A stretch of 64,000 bases of DNA from Halalkalibacter wakoensis JCM 9140. Its GTDB lineage: Bacteria; Bacillota; Bacilli; Bacillales; Bacillaceae_D. Made by a program: the position numbers and the translations under genes. The first letter of the stretch is position 1. Every line of letters starts with the position of its first letter. Under the pieces are notes generated by a model, which searched no databases, had not been told where the DNA came from, and worked only from the letters and a program-made list of their open reading frames with translations. Of this stretch, positions 56,776 to 64,000 are shown piece after piece. Where the stretch lies: NCBI RefSeq assembly GCF_000513095.1, contig NZ_BAUT01000006.1:1-64000 (forward strand). The letters are read 5' to 3'.

Positions 56776-57756
56776 TCAACATTTAAGTAGATCAGACATT
56801 TCGGGCCAACTTTCTTGTAGCCAGTTAAGCGATTGCTCAACCTTTTCATTGCCAGGATCCAATTTTATTGCTGCTTCAAATGCATTGACTGCATTTATTT
56901 TATCTTCTAATAAGGCATAATTCCAAGCTAAACCATGCCAAACTCGAACCGATTGTACATGTTTTTCCTGTACGCGTTTATAACAATGAATAGCAGCTTG
57001 ATGATATCCGTGCCATTCACATACATACGCAAGCGCAATTAAAGCTTCTTCTGAGTCCAACAAAGAAATACTTGTCGTCCACGCAGTCCAAGCCTCATCA
57101 AGCTCCCCTTCTTCATAGTGACAGCACCCTAGAAAAAAGAATGCCTCTCCATCATCAGGTACTTGTTCGACGTAATCCTGAAAATATGGTTTTGCTATAT
57201 GAAATACTTTGTTAAAGAAATAACAGATCCCTAAATTATACACGACATCATTGGAAGACGTAAGTTCATTTGCTTTTTCAAATGAAGCGATTGCCTCATC
57301 TAAACGCTCTTCCTTTGTATGAACACACCCCATACCTACATGTGCAAAATGTGTGATGATCGGGTAGGCACTCACCTGTATGAGGTATAGAAATGATTCT
57401 TTTGCTAGGTCAAAATGATTAGCAAACAAATAAGAAAAGCCTAAGTACAACCTTCTTATTTCGTCATTAGAGCCTGTGACCTTTTCTTTTTTTAACGTTT
57501 TGGCAGCTTGTTCAAACATTTCTAAATCATAAAAGGTTGTTCCTTTTGAGAAATAGGAAAACGTTATACCTCTACCGTTTTTTGGTTGTTTCAGATCATG
57601 AATTTTTTCGTCTAACTCTGTCCATTTATCTAAAAGGGAACCAGCTGTTTCCTCTAAATAGGCTAATTGCTGTTCTTGCTCTTTTTCTGACATGAATGCC
57701 CATTTCTTCTCTATATTTTTATATATGGCATTCCAAGATGACATCCAGTTTTCCAA
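56776..57756 (-). CDS. TPR-repeat protein, 326 aa
   Basis: At least five tetratricopeptide-like repeats are visible between about residues 90 and 310, for example AHVGMGCVHTKEERLDEAIASFEKA, VVYNLGICYFFNKVF, AFFFLGCCHYEEGELDEAWTAW and HGLAWNYALLEDKINAVNAFEAAIKLDPGN. It is a cytoplasmic scaffold-type protein without a signal peptide. TTG 57756 has AGGAGGG six bases upstream. That SD lies in the 3' arm of the panD terminator, so expression depends on how often that hairpin forms. It is inserted between panD and dinG relative to B. subtilis. Confidence 0.75.
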   Translation of the reverse strand: MENWMSSWNAIYKNIEKKWAFMSEKEQEQQLAYLEETAGSLLDKWTELDEKIHDLKQPKNGRGITFSYFSKGTTFYDLEMFEQAAKTLKKEKVTGSNDEIRRLYLGFSYLFANHFDLAKESFLYLIQVSAYPIITHFAHVGMGCVHTKEERLDEAIASFEKANELTSSNDVVYNLGICYFFNKVFHIAKPYFQDYVEQVPDDGEAFFFLGCCHYEEGELDEAWTAWTTSISLLDSEEALIALAYVCEWHGYHQAAIHCYKRVQEKHVQSVRVWHGLAWNYALLEDKINAVNAFEAAIKLDPGNEKVEQSLNWLQESWPEMSDLLKC

Positions 57757-57809
57757 AAAAAACCCTCCTCTCGATGACTATACTTAAAGTGTTTATCGAA
57801 GAGGAGGGG
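57755..57809 (-). terminator. panD terminator overlapping the SD of the TPR gene
   Basis: The minus strand forms CCCCTCCTCTTCGAT (57809-57795) paired with ATCGAGAGGAGGG (57775-57763), then eight T. The 3' arm holds the AGGAGGG SD and the T tract is the spacer to the TTG start. Confidence 0.8.
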
Positions 57810-57819
57810 AATATGCGAA

Positions 57820-58203
57820 TTATAAGACGGTAGAAGCTGGCTCTTGATTTAACATTTCAACAATTTCATTATGCTCATTCATAATGGCCACTTTTGGCTT
57901 ATGTTCCAGAACGTTTTCATTAGCAACTAGCGCATAAGAAATGACAATAATCACATCCCCCTCATGAACAAGTCTTGCTGCTGCACCATTTAAGCAAAAA
58001 ACATTGCTACCACGTGGTCCTTTAATTACATAAGTCTCAAATCTCTGTCCATTGTTATTATTTACAATTTGAACTTTCTCATTTTCTAAAAGATCAACAG
58101 CATCCATAATATCTTCATCAATCGTAATGCTACCGACATAATTCAAATTAGATTCTGTCACTCTCGCTCGGTGAATTTTCGATTTCATCATCGTTCGAAA
58201 CAT
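57820..58203 (-). CDS. panD: Aspartate 1-decarboxylase
   Basis: PanD makes beta-alanine from aspartate and is self-cleaved to a pyruvoyl enzyme. The cleavage site Gly24-Ser25 is present in YVGSITID, with [27 protein letters not shown] later. Length 127 matches B. subtilis. It abuts panC with no gap; panB-panC-panD is one operon. Confidence 0.95.
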   Translation of the reverse strand: MFRTMMKSKIHRARVTESNLNYVGSITIDEDIMDAVDLLENEKVQIVNNNNGQRFETYVIKGPRGSNVFCLNGAAARLVHEGDVIIVISYALVANENVLEHKPKVAIMNEHNEIVEMLNQEPASTVL

Positions 58204-59058
58204 TTACGCTTCCTCCTTTAGTTCTAAAATATAATTGTCAATTAGTCGTGCTTTTTTATAAGCATAAGCAACGGCAAGAATGACCTTTCCTTGAAGGTTC
58301 TCAACGGGTTCTAAACTTGGATAAGTGAGTACATCAACATAATCAAGTGTTCCAGATCCTTTTTCTAATGATTTTTTCAGTTCAGCAAGAATCGCAGAAC
58401 GACTCGTTTCTCCTAATTGAATCCATTCCGCTCCTTTTCTAAGTGTTTCATATAAAAAAGGCGCTTCTTCTCTTTCATTTTCTTCTAAATAAACATTTCG
58501 AGAGCTTTTTGCTAAACCATCTTCTTCCCGAATTGTTGGGCAACCTGTAATCGATATCGGAACATTAAATGCCTGAACCATGTTCATAATGATCGCTAAT
58601 TGCTGTGCATCTTTTTGTCCAAAAAAGGCTTCTGTCGGTTGGACAATTTGGAGTAGTTTCATCACAACTGTCGCAACGCCGTCAAAATGACCAGGTCGGC
58701 TTTTCCCACAGAGAACGTCTGCTCCATTTGTAACATGTATCGTCATCGGCATGTTAGTCGGATACATCTCATGAACAGATGGGTAAAAAACAAGATCGGC
58801 CCCAGCTTCTTTGGCGATTTTTTCATCTCTTTCAAAATCCCTTGGGTATCGATCAAGATCTTCATTCGGTCCAAACTGTAATGGATTTACAAAAATGCTA
58901 ACCACAACAAAATGTTTTTTCTTTTTTGCTGCATGAATAAGGCTCACATGACCTTCATGCAAATACCCCATCGTTGGAACAAAACCGATCGTTGTACCTG
59001 ATTTCCTTACATGGTTCAATTCATTCCTAATTTCCTTTATCCTTTCAACTACTTTCAC
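58204..59058 (-). CDS. panC: Pantothenate synthetase
   Basis: PanC joins pantoate and beta-alanine using ATP. It has the nucleotidyltransferase motifs [17 protein letters not shown] and KKK, the ATP loop [18 protein letters not shown], and GxKDAQQ in FFGQKDAQQ, then [15 protein letters not shown]. Length 284 is typical. It overlaps panB by four bases. Confidence 0.95.
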   Translation of the reverse strand: MKVVERIKEIRNELNHVRKSGTTIGFVPTMGYLHEGHVSLIHAAKKKKHFVVVSIFVNPLQFGPNEDLDRYPRDFERDEKIAKEAGADLVFYPSVHEMYPTNMPMTIHVTNGADVLCGKSRPGHFDGVATVVMKLLQIVQPTEAFFGQKDAQQLAIIMNMVQAFNVPISITGCPTIREEDGLAKSSRNVYLEENEREEAPFLYETLRKGAEWIQLGETSRSAILAELKKSLEKGSGTLDYVDVLTYPSLEPVENLQGKVILAVAYAYKKARLIDNYILELKEEA

Positions 59059-59894
59059 TTACTCACGCCTCCGTATAAGCCACTTAGTGCGTCTTCTGTC
59101 ATCGTAAATGAATGTTCAGCAGCTGGAAATTTCTTTTCTTTGACTTCGTGGACATAGGTTTTTAACGCCTTTTCAATGATAGGTGAAATGTTTGCATAAC
59201 TTTTAGCAAATTTCGGAACATGGACCTCTCCATAGCCTAATATATCATGATAGACAAGGACTTGACCGTCCGTATCGACACCAGCTCCAATTCCAATGAT
59301 CGGAATGTTGCATTTTTCACTCAGCATTTTTCCAACCTGTTCAGGAACGCACTCCACAACGATTGCAAATGCCCCTGCCTCTTCCAAAGCTTTCGCATCA
59401 GCTACTAGCTTTCTTGCAGACTCAGGGTCCTTTCCTTGAACACGGTAACCACCTAATACGCCGACAGCTTGAGGTGTTAAGCCTAAATGTCCTACTACAG
59501 GTACTCCTGCTTCTGTTAGCTTTGAAATCGTATTTATTACCGAGCCTGCTCCCTCTAACTTTACAGCGTTTGCTCCACCTTCTTGCATGAGGCGCTTAGC
59601 ATAGGAAAACGTCTCCGTCAAATTAGCGTGATACGATAAAAATGGCATATCAGCGACTATAAACGTATTACGTGCTCCTCTTCGTGCAGCTTTCGTATGA
59701 AGAAGCATATCATCGACCGTCACTGGAATCGTCGAATCATAACCTAATACGACCATTCCAAGAGAATCACCAACAAGAATCATATCCGTCCCCGCTTGTT
59801 CTACAAGACGTGCTGCAGGCGCATCATAAGCTGTCATCATGGTAATTTTCTCACTATTTTGTTTCATTTTCTGAAAATTTGCTGTTGTTTTCAT
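59055..59894 (-). CDS. panB: 3-methyl-2-oxobutanoate hydroxymethyltransferase
   Basis: PanB adds a hydroxymethyl group to 2-oxoisovalerate for pantoate. Seen are the TIM-barrel motifs [58 protein letters not shown] and [21 protein letters not shown]. Length 279 is normal. First gene of panBCD, with SD AAAGGAGG eight bases upstream and a terminator-bearing leader. Confidence 0.95.
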   Translation of the reverse strand: MKTTANFQKMKQNSEKITMMTAYDAPAARLVEQAGTDMILVGDSLGMVVLGYDSTIPVTVDDMLLHTKAARRGARNTFIVADMPFLSYHANLTETFSYAKRLMQEGGANAVKLEGAGSVINTISKLTEAGVPVVGHLGLTPQAVGVLGGYRVQGKDPESARKLVADAKALEEAGAFAIVVECVPEQVGKMLSEKCNIPIIGIGAGVDTDGQVLVYHDILGYGEVHVPKFAKSYANISPIIEKALKTYVHEVKEKKFPAAEHSFTMTEDALSGLYGGVSK

Positions 59895-59936
59895 TTTGCA
59901 TTTCCTCCTTTTTTATGAGGAGTGCTTCATGACGTC

Positions 59937-59992
59937 AAAAAAAACCTGCTCTATCCACTACACTTATTGTGTATGACAAGAGGGCAGGCTTT
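59937..59992 (-). terminator. Leader terminator upstream of panB
   Basis: On the minus strand AAGCCTGCCCTCTTGTC pairs with GATAGAGCAGG followed by eight T, about 45 bases before the panB start. It could attenuate panBCD, or end the birA transcript. Confidence 0.75.
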
Positions 59993-60024
59993 TAGCTGCA
60001 TACGAAGGCTATTCGTTTGCACTA

Positions 60025-60125
60025 TAACGTATGAACATGAACCCCTCTGTCCTAGTCCTTAATTGGATCAAGGCAGATCCGCTTTAATTGTTGTTGCGGT
60101 GCAGTTCCAATTGGATACCGCCCAT
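60025..60125 (-). ncRNA. Structured panB leader, candidate pan RNA motif
   Basis: A conserved-looking, GC-richer stretch between birA and panB forms GCGGT..ACCGC around TCCAATTGGA, and a second element GGATC..GATCC followed by CCAATTAAGG. The CCAATT block thus occurs twice, as in the tandem hairpins reported for the pan motif upstream of Firmicute panB genes. A -10-like TATACT sits just upstream near 60132. Assignment is from position and repeated element only. Confidence 0.5.
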
Positions 60126-60144
60126 TCCACAAAAGTATAACAGA

Positions 60145-61128
60145 TTATGAATCAGCTTGGGAAGCAATTTCAATATCAGCAGAGTAGATCTCATGTACTT
60201 TACCTTTTTCATCTTCTAAAAGTAAAACTCCATCTTCTGTAATCCCTTTTGCGAAACCGTAAATGACTTCACGCATCGTTCTAGCATAGATAAAAGTTCC
60301 TACACTTACGGAATGAGCCTCCCAAAGAGGCCGAATTAAATCAAATCCTCTTTCTATGTACAAATCGTATAATTGTTCAAATTCATTCAATACCGCTGCG
60401 ATGATCTTCGCACGATCAACATTTTTTCCTTTGACAAGAGCAACTGATGTAGCAAGCTCTCTTATTTCAGGAGTGAAATCGTCATGATGTTGATTAATAT
60501 TCATCCCAATTCCAATAATGATCGAGTTTACACGATCTGGATCAGCTTGCATTTCTGTTAAGATACCAACAAGCTTTTTTCCATTAATAAGAATGTCATT
60601 CGGCCACTTGATATCACAGTCGATTCCCGTCGCTTTTTTCAAACCTCTGACGACAGATACAGCTGTTAATAAAGTCAATTGGGGCGTTTTTTGAGGAGGG
60701 AGTTCAGGCCTAAGTATCAAACTCATCGACACACTTGTCCCTTTCCTAGAGAACCACTGGCGGCCAAGTCTCCCTTTTCCTTTTGTTTGTTCATTGGCAA
60801 TGACAACATGCCCTTCCTTGGCTCCCTCTTGTGCAAGTTTATGAGCTGTGTACTGCGTTGAGTCCGTTTCGTCAAAATAGGTTATTTCGTGACCAATTCT
60901 TTTGGTTGTTAGTCCGACTTTTACCTCGTGGGAATGGATCCCATCACCTTTTCGAATTAAACGATATCCTTTACGCGGAGCAGACTCTAGCTCGTACCCA
61001 TTTTTTCTTAATTCATCAATATGCTTCCAAACAGCCGTTCTCGTGCAGCCTAATTGCTGGCTGATTTTTTCCCCTGAAACAAATTGATCTGAGTGTTCTG
61101 CAAATATTTTTAGCAGTTTCTCTTTCAT
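60145..61128 (-). CDS. birA: Bifunctional biotin ligase / biotin repressor BirA
   Basis: BirA attaches biotin to carboxylases and represses biotin genes. The 327 residues have an N-terminal winged helix (FVSGEKISQQLGCTRTAVWKHIDELRKNGY), the biotinyl-AMP site GKGRLGRQWFS, KWPNDILINGKKLVGIL, and a C-terminal SH3-like domain. Overlaps cca by four bases (ATGA). Bifunctional length agrees with the B. subtilis enzyme. Confidence 0.95.
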   Translation of the reverse strand: MKEKLLKIFAEHSDQFVSGEKISQQLGCTRTAVWKHIDELRKNGYELESAPRKGYRLIRKGDGIHSHEVKVGLTTKRIGHEITYFDETDSTQYTAHKLAQEGAKEGHVVIANEQTKGKGRLGRQWFSRKGTSVSMSLILRPELPPQKTPQLTLLTAVSVVRGLKKATGIDCDIKWPNDILINGKKLVGILTEMQADPDRVNSIIIGIGMNINQHHDDFTPEIRELATSVALVKGKNVDRAKIIAAVLNEFEQLYDLYIERGFDLIRPLWEAHSVSVGTFIYARTMREVIYGFAKGITEDGVLLLEDEKGKVHEIYSADIEIASQADS

Positions 61129-62264
61129 GTTTGCCCCTCCTCCCCAAACAAAACTTGAATTAATTCTTTCTTATCGTTTTGACATGTTCCTAAAACAACT
61201 AGACGCTCAGCAGTGTCTAGTGCCTCTTTCATCCATGGCCCTGGTTCCTTTTGATCGTCTTGTAACAGGTCACGGCCTGTTACAGCAAGCTCAGACCTAT
61301 GGTGAATCGGCAAAGAATCCCACATGGCCTTTAGTTGTAATGAACTCTGCGTTTCTAGACCTAAAAGTGAACGGAGCCTTTCCACATCATACGCAACTTC
61401 TAACGAAGAATAATAAAGGTCAAGTGGCGTCCATACTTGATCGTTTCTCTTTTTAATATACGTTAGGCGAACTCGGATGTTTTTAGAAAGTTCATTGGAT
61501 AAAGCAAGCCTTTTTAAGTAACCTTCATCTACATGCTCAAGGCAAAAACAAAAAGCCGTTAATGTAATAAGGTTTGATTCGTTAGACAATGAACTTAAAT
61601 GACTGAGTTGTTCCAAAGAATGTTCTGTTAAGTTCATCTGTGGAAGTGACCGGTATAGCTCCGTTTGTTGAAGTATACATAAAGCTTGATTTCTATACTC
61701 CCCTTTTAACAGTTTGACCCATTCTTTCATAATACGTTCAATGGCAACAGTATAAATGCGTTCTCTCTCTTCAACAATGGTCTCATACAGCTTTGGATCG
61801 ACTGAAAAACCTAAATCACTTACAAAACGACAAACTCGTAACATTCTTAAAGGATCTTCTGTCATACGTTCATATGGAAGAGTTGATCTCAATTTCTTTG
61901 TAGCAAGATCATTTACACCGGACACGTGATCAATTACTTTTTCATTTTGATCAAGCAGCAATCCATTTATGGTCAGATCTCTCCTCTTTACATCAGCTTC
62001 AATAGAATGACCTCGAATTGTGGTTATTTCAAATTGCTCTTTTCCCTCTCTTACAAGGATGGTCTCGTGTATATTGTTTAATTGATACGTTTTTGGAAAT
62101 AAGCTTGCCACTTCTCGAGGCGTCGCAGTCGACACAATATCAACATCTGAAATCTCTCTTTTTAATATCAAATCGCGGACTGCACCGCCCACAATATAGG
62201 CCTCGTATCCATGAAGTTGTAATGTATGTAAGATCTTTTTGGCTTTTTCCCATCCACTTACCAC
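61125..62264 (-). CDS. cca: CCA-adding tRNA nucleotidyltransferase
   Basis: Cca adds or repairs the tRNA 3' CCA end. The 379-residue class II enzyme has YIVGGAVRDLIL, DVDIVSTATP, the RRDLTINGLL motif, and the ERMTEDPLRMLRVCRF motif. The start is GTG 62264, with GAGGAAG upstream. The C-terminal domain is shorter and more diverged than the head, as usual. Confidence 0.92.
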   Translation of the reverse strand: MVSGWEKAKKILHTLQLHGYEAYIVGGAVRDLILKREISDVDIVSTATPREVASLFPKTYQLNNIHETILVREGKEQFEITTIRGHSIEADVKRRDLTINGLLLDQNEKVIDHVSGVNDLATKKLRSTLPYERMTEDPLRMLRVCRFVSDLGFSVDPKLYETIVEERERIYTVAIERIMKEWVKLLKGEYRNQALCILQQTELYRSLPQMNLTEHSLEQLSHLSSLSNESNLITLTAFCFCLEHVDEGYLKRLALSNELSKNIRVRLTYIKKRNDQVWTPLDLYYSSLEVAYDVERLRSLLGLETQSSLQLKAMWDSLPIHHRSELAVTGRDLLQDDQKEPGPWMKEALDTAERLVVLGTCQNDKKELIQVLFGEEGQT

Positions 62265-62279
62265 TATGCTTCCTCTTTT

Positions 62280-63416
62280 CTACAATGACTCACTAGTTAA
62301 GATTCGGTCGTATAACTCTTCATATTTTGAGACAATAATTTGCGAGTGAAATACCTTTTTCACTCGTTCAATACCCCGAAGCGAAAAGGCTTCATAACTG
62401 GCATCATCTTGTAAGAGAGAAATAGCTTTTTCTGCTACACAGTCGATGTCACCTATGTCACAAAGATACCCTGTTTCCCCATCAACAATGACTTCAGGAA
62501 TTCCCCCTGTGTTCGTTCCTATTACTGGTACACCACAAGCCATTGCTTCTAGTGCAACTAGTCCAAAACTTTCCTTTTCACTTAAAAGTAGCATAAGGTC
62601 ACTCATCGATAGTAATTCAGCAATATGTTTTTGGTTCCCTAAAAACAATACTTTGTCTTCAATATGTAATTTCTTTGTCAATTGTCTCGCAATTGCAAGC
62701 TCCGGCCCATTGCCAATTAAAAGTAATTTGGATTTGATCGTTTCTGCTATTTTGGCAAAACTGTTTATCACATCAGGTATCCGTTTCACTGGACGGAAAT
62801 TAGAAATATGAATGATGACACGCTCGTCATCCTGCAAATGATAATGTCTTTTTAAATCAGCTACATCGAGTTTCATGTATACACGCTCATCAATGAAATT
62901 GTATACCGTTTCAATCGACTTTTCCGTTGAGACAAGCTCACGAGTTTGCTGAACTAACTTATCTGAAACAGCTGTCACAAGATCGGATTGTTCAATTCCA
63001 AATTTGATAATGTCCTTGAGTGACGGATCATACCCTAACACTGTTATATCTGTTCCATGCAAGGTTGTTATAATTTTCACATCATGATCGACCATTTGTT
63101 TTGCTAATATGGCACAAATAGCATGCGGAACAGCATAATGAACGTGAATAAGATCCAACTTTTGGCGTTTTACTACTTCTGCCATCTTACTAGCTAAAGT
63201 TAGGTCATAAGGAGGATATTGAAAAACAGAATATTGATTGACTTCCACTTCATGATAATAAATGTTTGGATAAACACGATCTAGCCGAAAAGGAACGCTT
63301 GATGTAATAAAATGAACTTCATGTCCTCGTTCTGCTAATAACTTTCCAAGTTCAGTAGCGATCACTCCTGATCCCCCAACAGTTGGATAACAACTAATCC
63401 CAATTTTCAAGCTCAT
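62280..63416 (-). CDS. bshA: N-acetyl-alpha-D-glucosaminyl L-malate synthase BshA
   Basis: BshA makes GlcNAc-malate, the first step of bacillithiol synthesis. The 378-residue GT4 glycosyltransferase opens [23 protein letters not shown] and has [24 protein letters not shown], and the C-terminal donor site [34 protein letters not shown] 63416 directly follows the bshB1 stop and matches the family start. Confidence 0.95.
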   Translation of the reverse strand: MSLKIGISCYPTVGGSGVIATELGKLLAERGHEVHFITSSVPFRLDRVYPNIYYHEVEVNQYSVFQYPPYDLTLASKMAEVVKRQKLDLIHVHYAVPHAICAILAKQMVDHDVKIITTLHGTDITVLGYDPSLKDIIKFGIEQSDLVTAVSDKLVQQTRELVSTEKSIETVYNFIDERVYMKLDVADLKRHYHLQDDERVIIHISNFRPVKRIPDVINSFAKIAETIKSKLLLIGNGPELAIARQLTKKLHIEDKVLFLGNQKHIAELLSMSDLMLLLSEKESFGLVALEAMACGVPVIGTNTGGIPEVIVDGETGYLCDIGDIDCVAEKAISLLQDDASYEAFSLRGIERVKKVFHSQIIVSKYEELYDRILTSESL

Positions 63417-63417
63417 G

Positions 63418-64000
63418 TTAACGTTCCTTTCCCTCAAGCATGTTCGGAATGAGTAATGGTTTTGTCGTTTTAAAACCTTCAGCAAATTTCACGCCAACCT
63501 CTTTACCGAACAATCGCTCCCTTGATTCTACAGTTGCAATGTACCCATTTGTTAAAGGGGTTTCTACTGAATCTACAGATGAAGTAAATTGACTTTCATA
63601 AGCCTCTAATGACTTCAACTTGGTATGATATTCATTAGATACATCTACAACGAAATCGGGTCGGTCATACCCGTTAATAAAGTACATATGATGTTGATTT
63701 GGACGAAATGCTGCTAACCTCTTTGCACAGTCATAACGCTTTATTCCCGCATTAAAAGCCGCTTCTACCACAACGTTTGTGCAAGCCGAGTGGTCTGGGT
63801 GGCGGTCCACCGTATATGGAGAGAAAATAATTTTCGGTCTATATGTTCGGATTACAGAGACTACTTCTGCAAGCTCTTCTTTCGTTACATATTGTAAGCC
63901 TCGATCTGAAAGTGAAAGTTGAACTCGCTTTGAAAGGCGTAAAATTTCTCCTGCCCGTTTTGCTTCTTCTTGCCTCGTTTCAACCGTACCGTTAGAAGAA
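63418..64000 (-). CDS. bshB1: Bacillithiol biosynthesis deacetylase BshB1 (5' end cut by window edge)
   Basis: BshB1 deacetylates GlcNAc-malate to GlcN-malate. The visible 193 residues run in frame to the window edge, beginning [20 protein letters not shown]. They include [16 protein letters not shown] (the second zinc-site segment), [17 protein letters not shown] and [15 protein letters not shown]. The first zinc motif (HADD) lies outside the window. Immediately upstream of bshA, with the stop two bases before its start, as in B. subtilis ypjG-ypjH. Confidence 0.93.
   Translation of the reverse strand, partial: SSNGTVETRQEEAKRAGEILRLSKRVQLSLSDRGLQYVTKEELAEVVSVIRTYRPKIIFSPYTVDRHPDHSACTNVVVEAAFNAGIKRYDCAKRLAAFRPNQHHMYFINGYDRPDFVVDVSNEYHTKLKSLEAYESQFTSSVDSVETPLTNGYIATVESRERLFGKEVGVKFAEGFKTTKPLLIPNMLEGKER

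Noticed and set aside
1-64000. CRISPR arrays, prophage, insertion sequences, rRNA or tRNA genes
   Set aside because: I saw no regularly spaced repeats, transposase or integrase motifs, tRNA-like cloverleaf sequence or rRNA-like sequence. Gene order is conserved and looks like ordinary core chromosome.

Overview
The window is chromosomal DNA from a low-GC, endospore-forming Bacillaceae bacterium. Support comes from a Spo0E-like phosphatase, RacA, KapB, a YhcN/YlaJ-type lipoprotein, bacillithiol genes, and gene order matching Bacillus subtilis (bshB1-bshA-cca-birA-panBCD-dinG-ypmA-ypmB-aspB-asnS-dnaD-nth-ypoC, and yppC/recU-ponA). A probable ectoine-catabolic locus fits a halophilic or alkaliphilic relative rather than B. 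subtilis itself. I see no rRNA, tRNA, CRISPR, phage or insertion sequence.

Layout. 0-2.5 kb: sporulation lipoprotein, Spo0E-like peptide, and a lysine riboswitch controlling dapA. 2.5-11.6 kb: an EamA transporter, then a five-gene catabolic operon (ectoine hydrolase, aldehyde dehydrogenase, homoserine-dehydrogenase-like enzyme, M20 amidohydrolase, Cys/Met-type PLP enzyme) divergent from a PucR-type regulator. 11.6-13.8 kb: kapB, three small membrane or secreted proteins, ypjP. 13.8-20 kb: glutamate synthase gltB-gltD. 20-34.3 kb: telA and an unknown partner, an MBL hydrolase, ydbS-ydbT, cvfC, a phosphoesterase, thiol-redox proteins, ytzC, rnz, a DJ-1/PfpI protein, an NlpC/P60 cell-wall hydrolase and a YitT protein. 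34.5-43.5 kb: cheV, ilvA, a TRIC-type channel, yppE, racA, yppC, recU, ponA. 43.5-64 kb: a long minus-strand block from bshB1 and bshA through cca, birA, panBCD, dinG, aspB, asnS, dnaD, nth and ypoC to dynA.

Eight genes (yhcN/ylaJ-like, dapA, gltD, gltB, telA, ilvA, asnS, aspB) each carry one apparent single-base deletion. Adding one base restores a full-length family member each time. Several of these are essential or central genes, so consensus sequencing error is the simplest explanation. Each is reported as one gene spanning the shift.

The least ordinary part is the ectoine-type catabolic operon. It has a convincing DoeA but lacks the usual DoeB-type deacetylase and DoeD transaminase. 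An M20 deacylase, a homoserine dehydrogenase homologue and a gamma-family PLP enzyme sit in their place, under a PucR-type regulator. Other items of interest are a metallo-beta-lactamase-like protein without metal ligands, a small protein resembling sigma region 1.1, a downstream SD built into the panD terminator stem, and possible Spo0A boxes beside racA.
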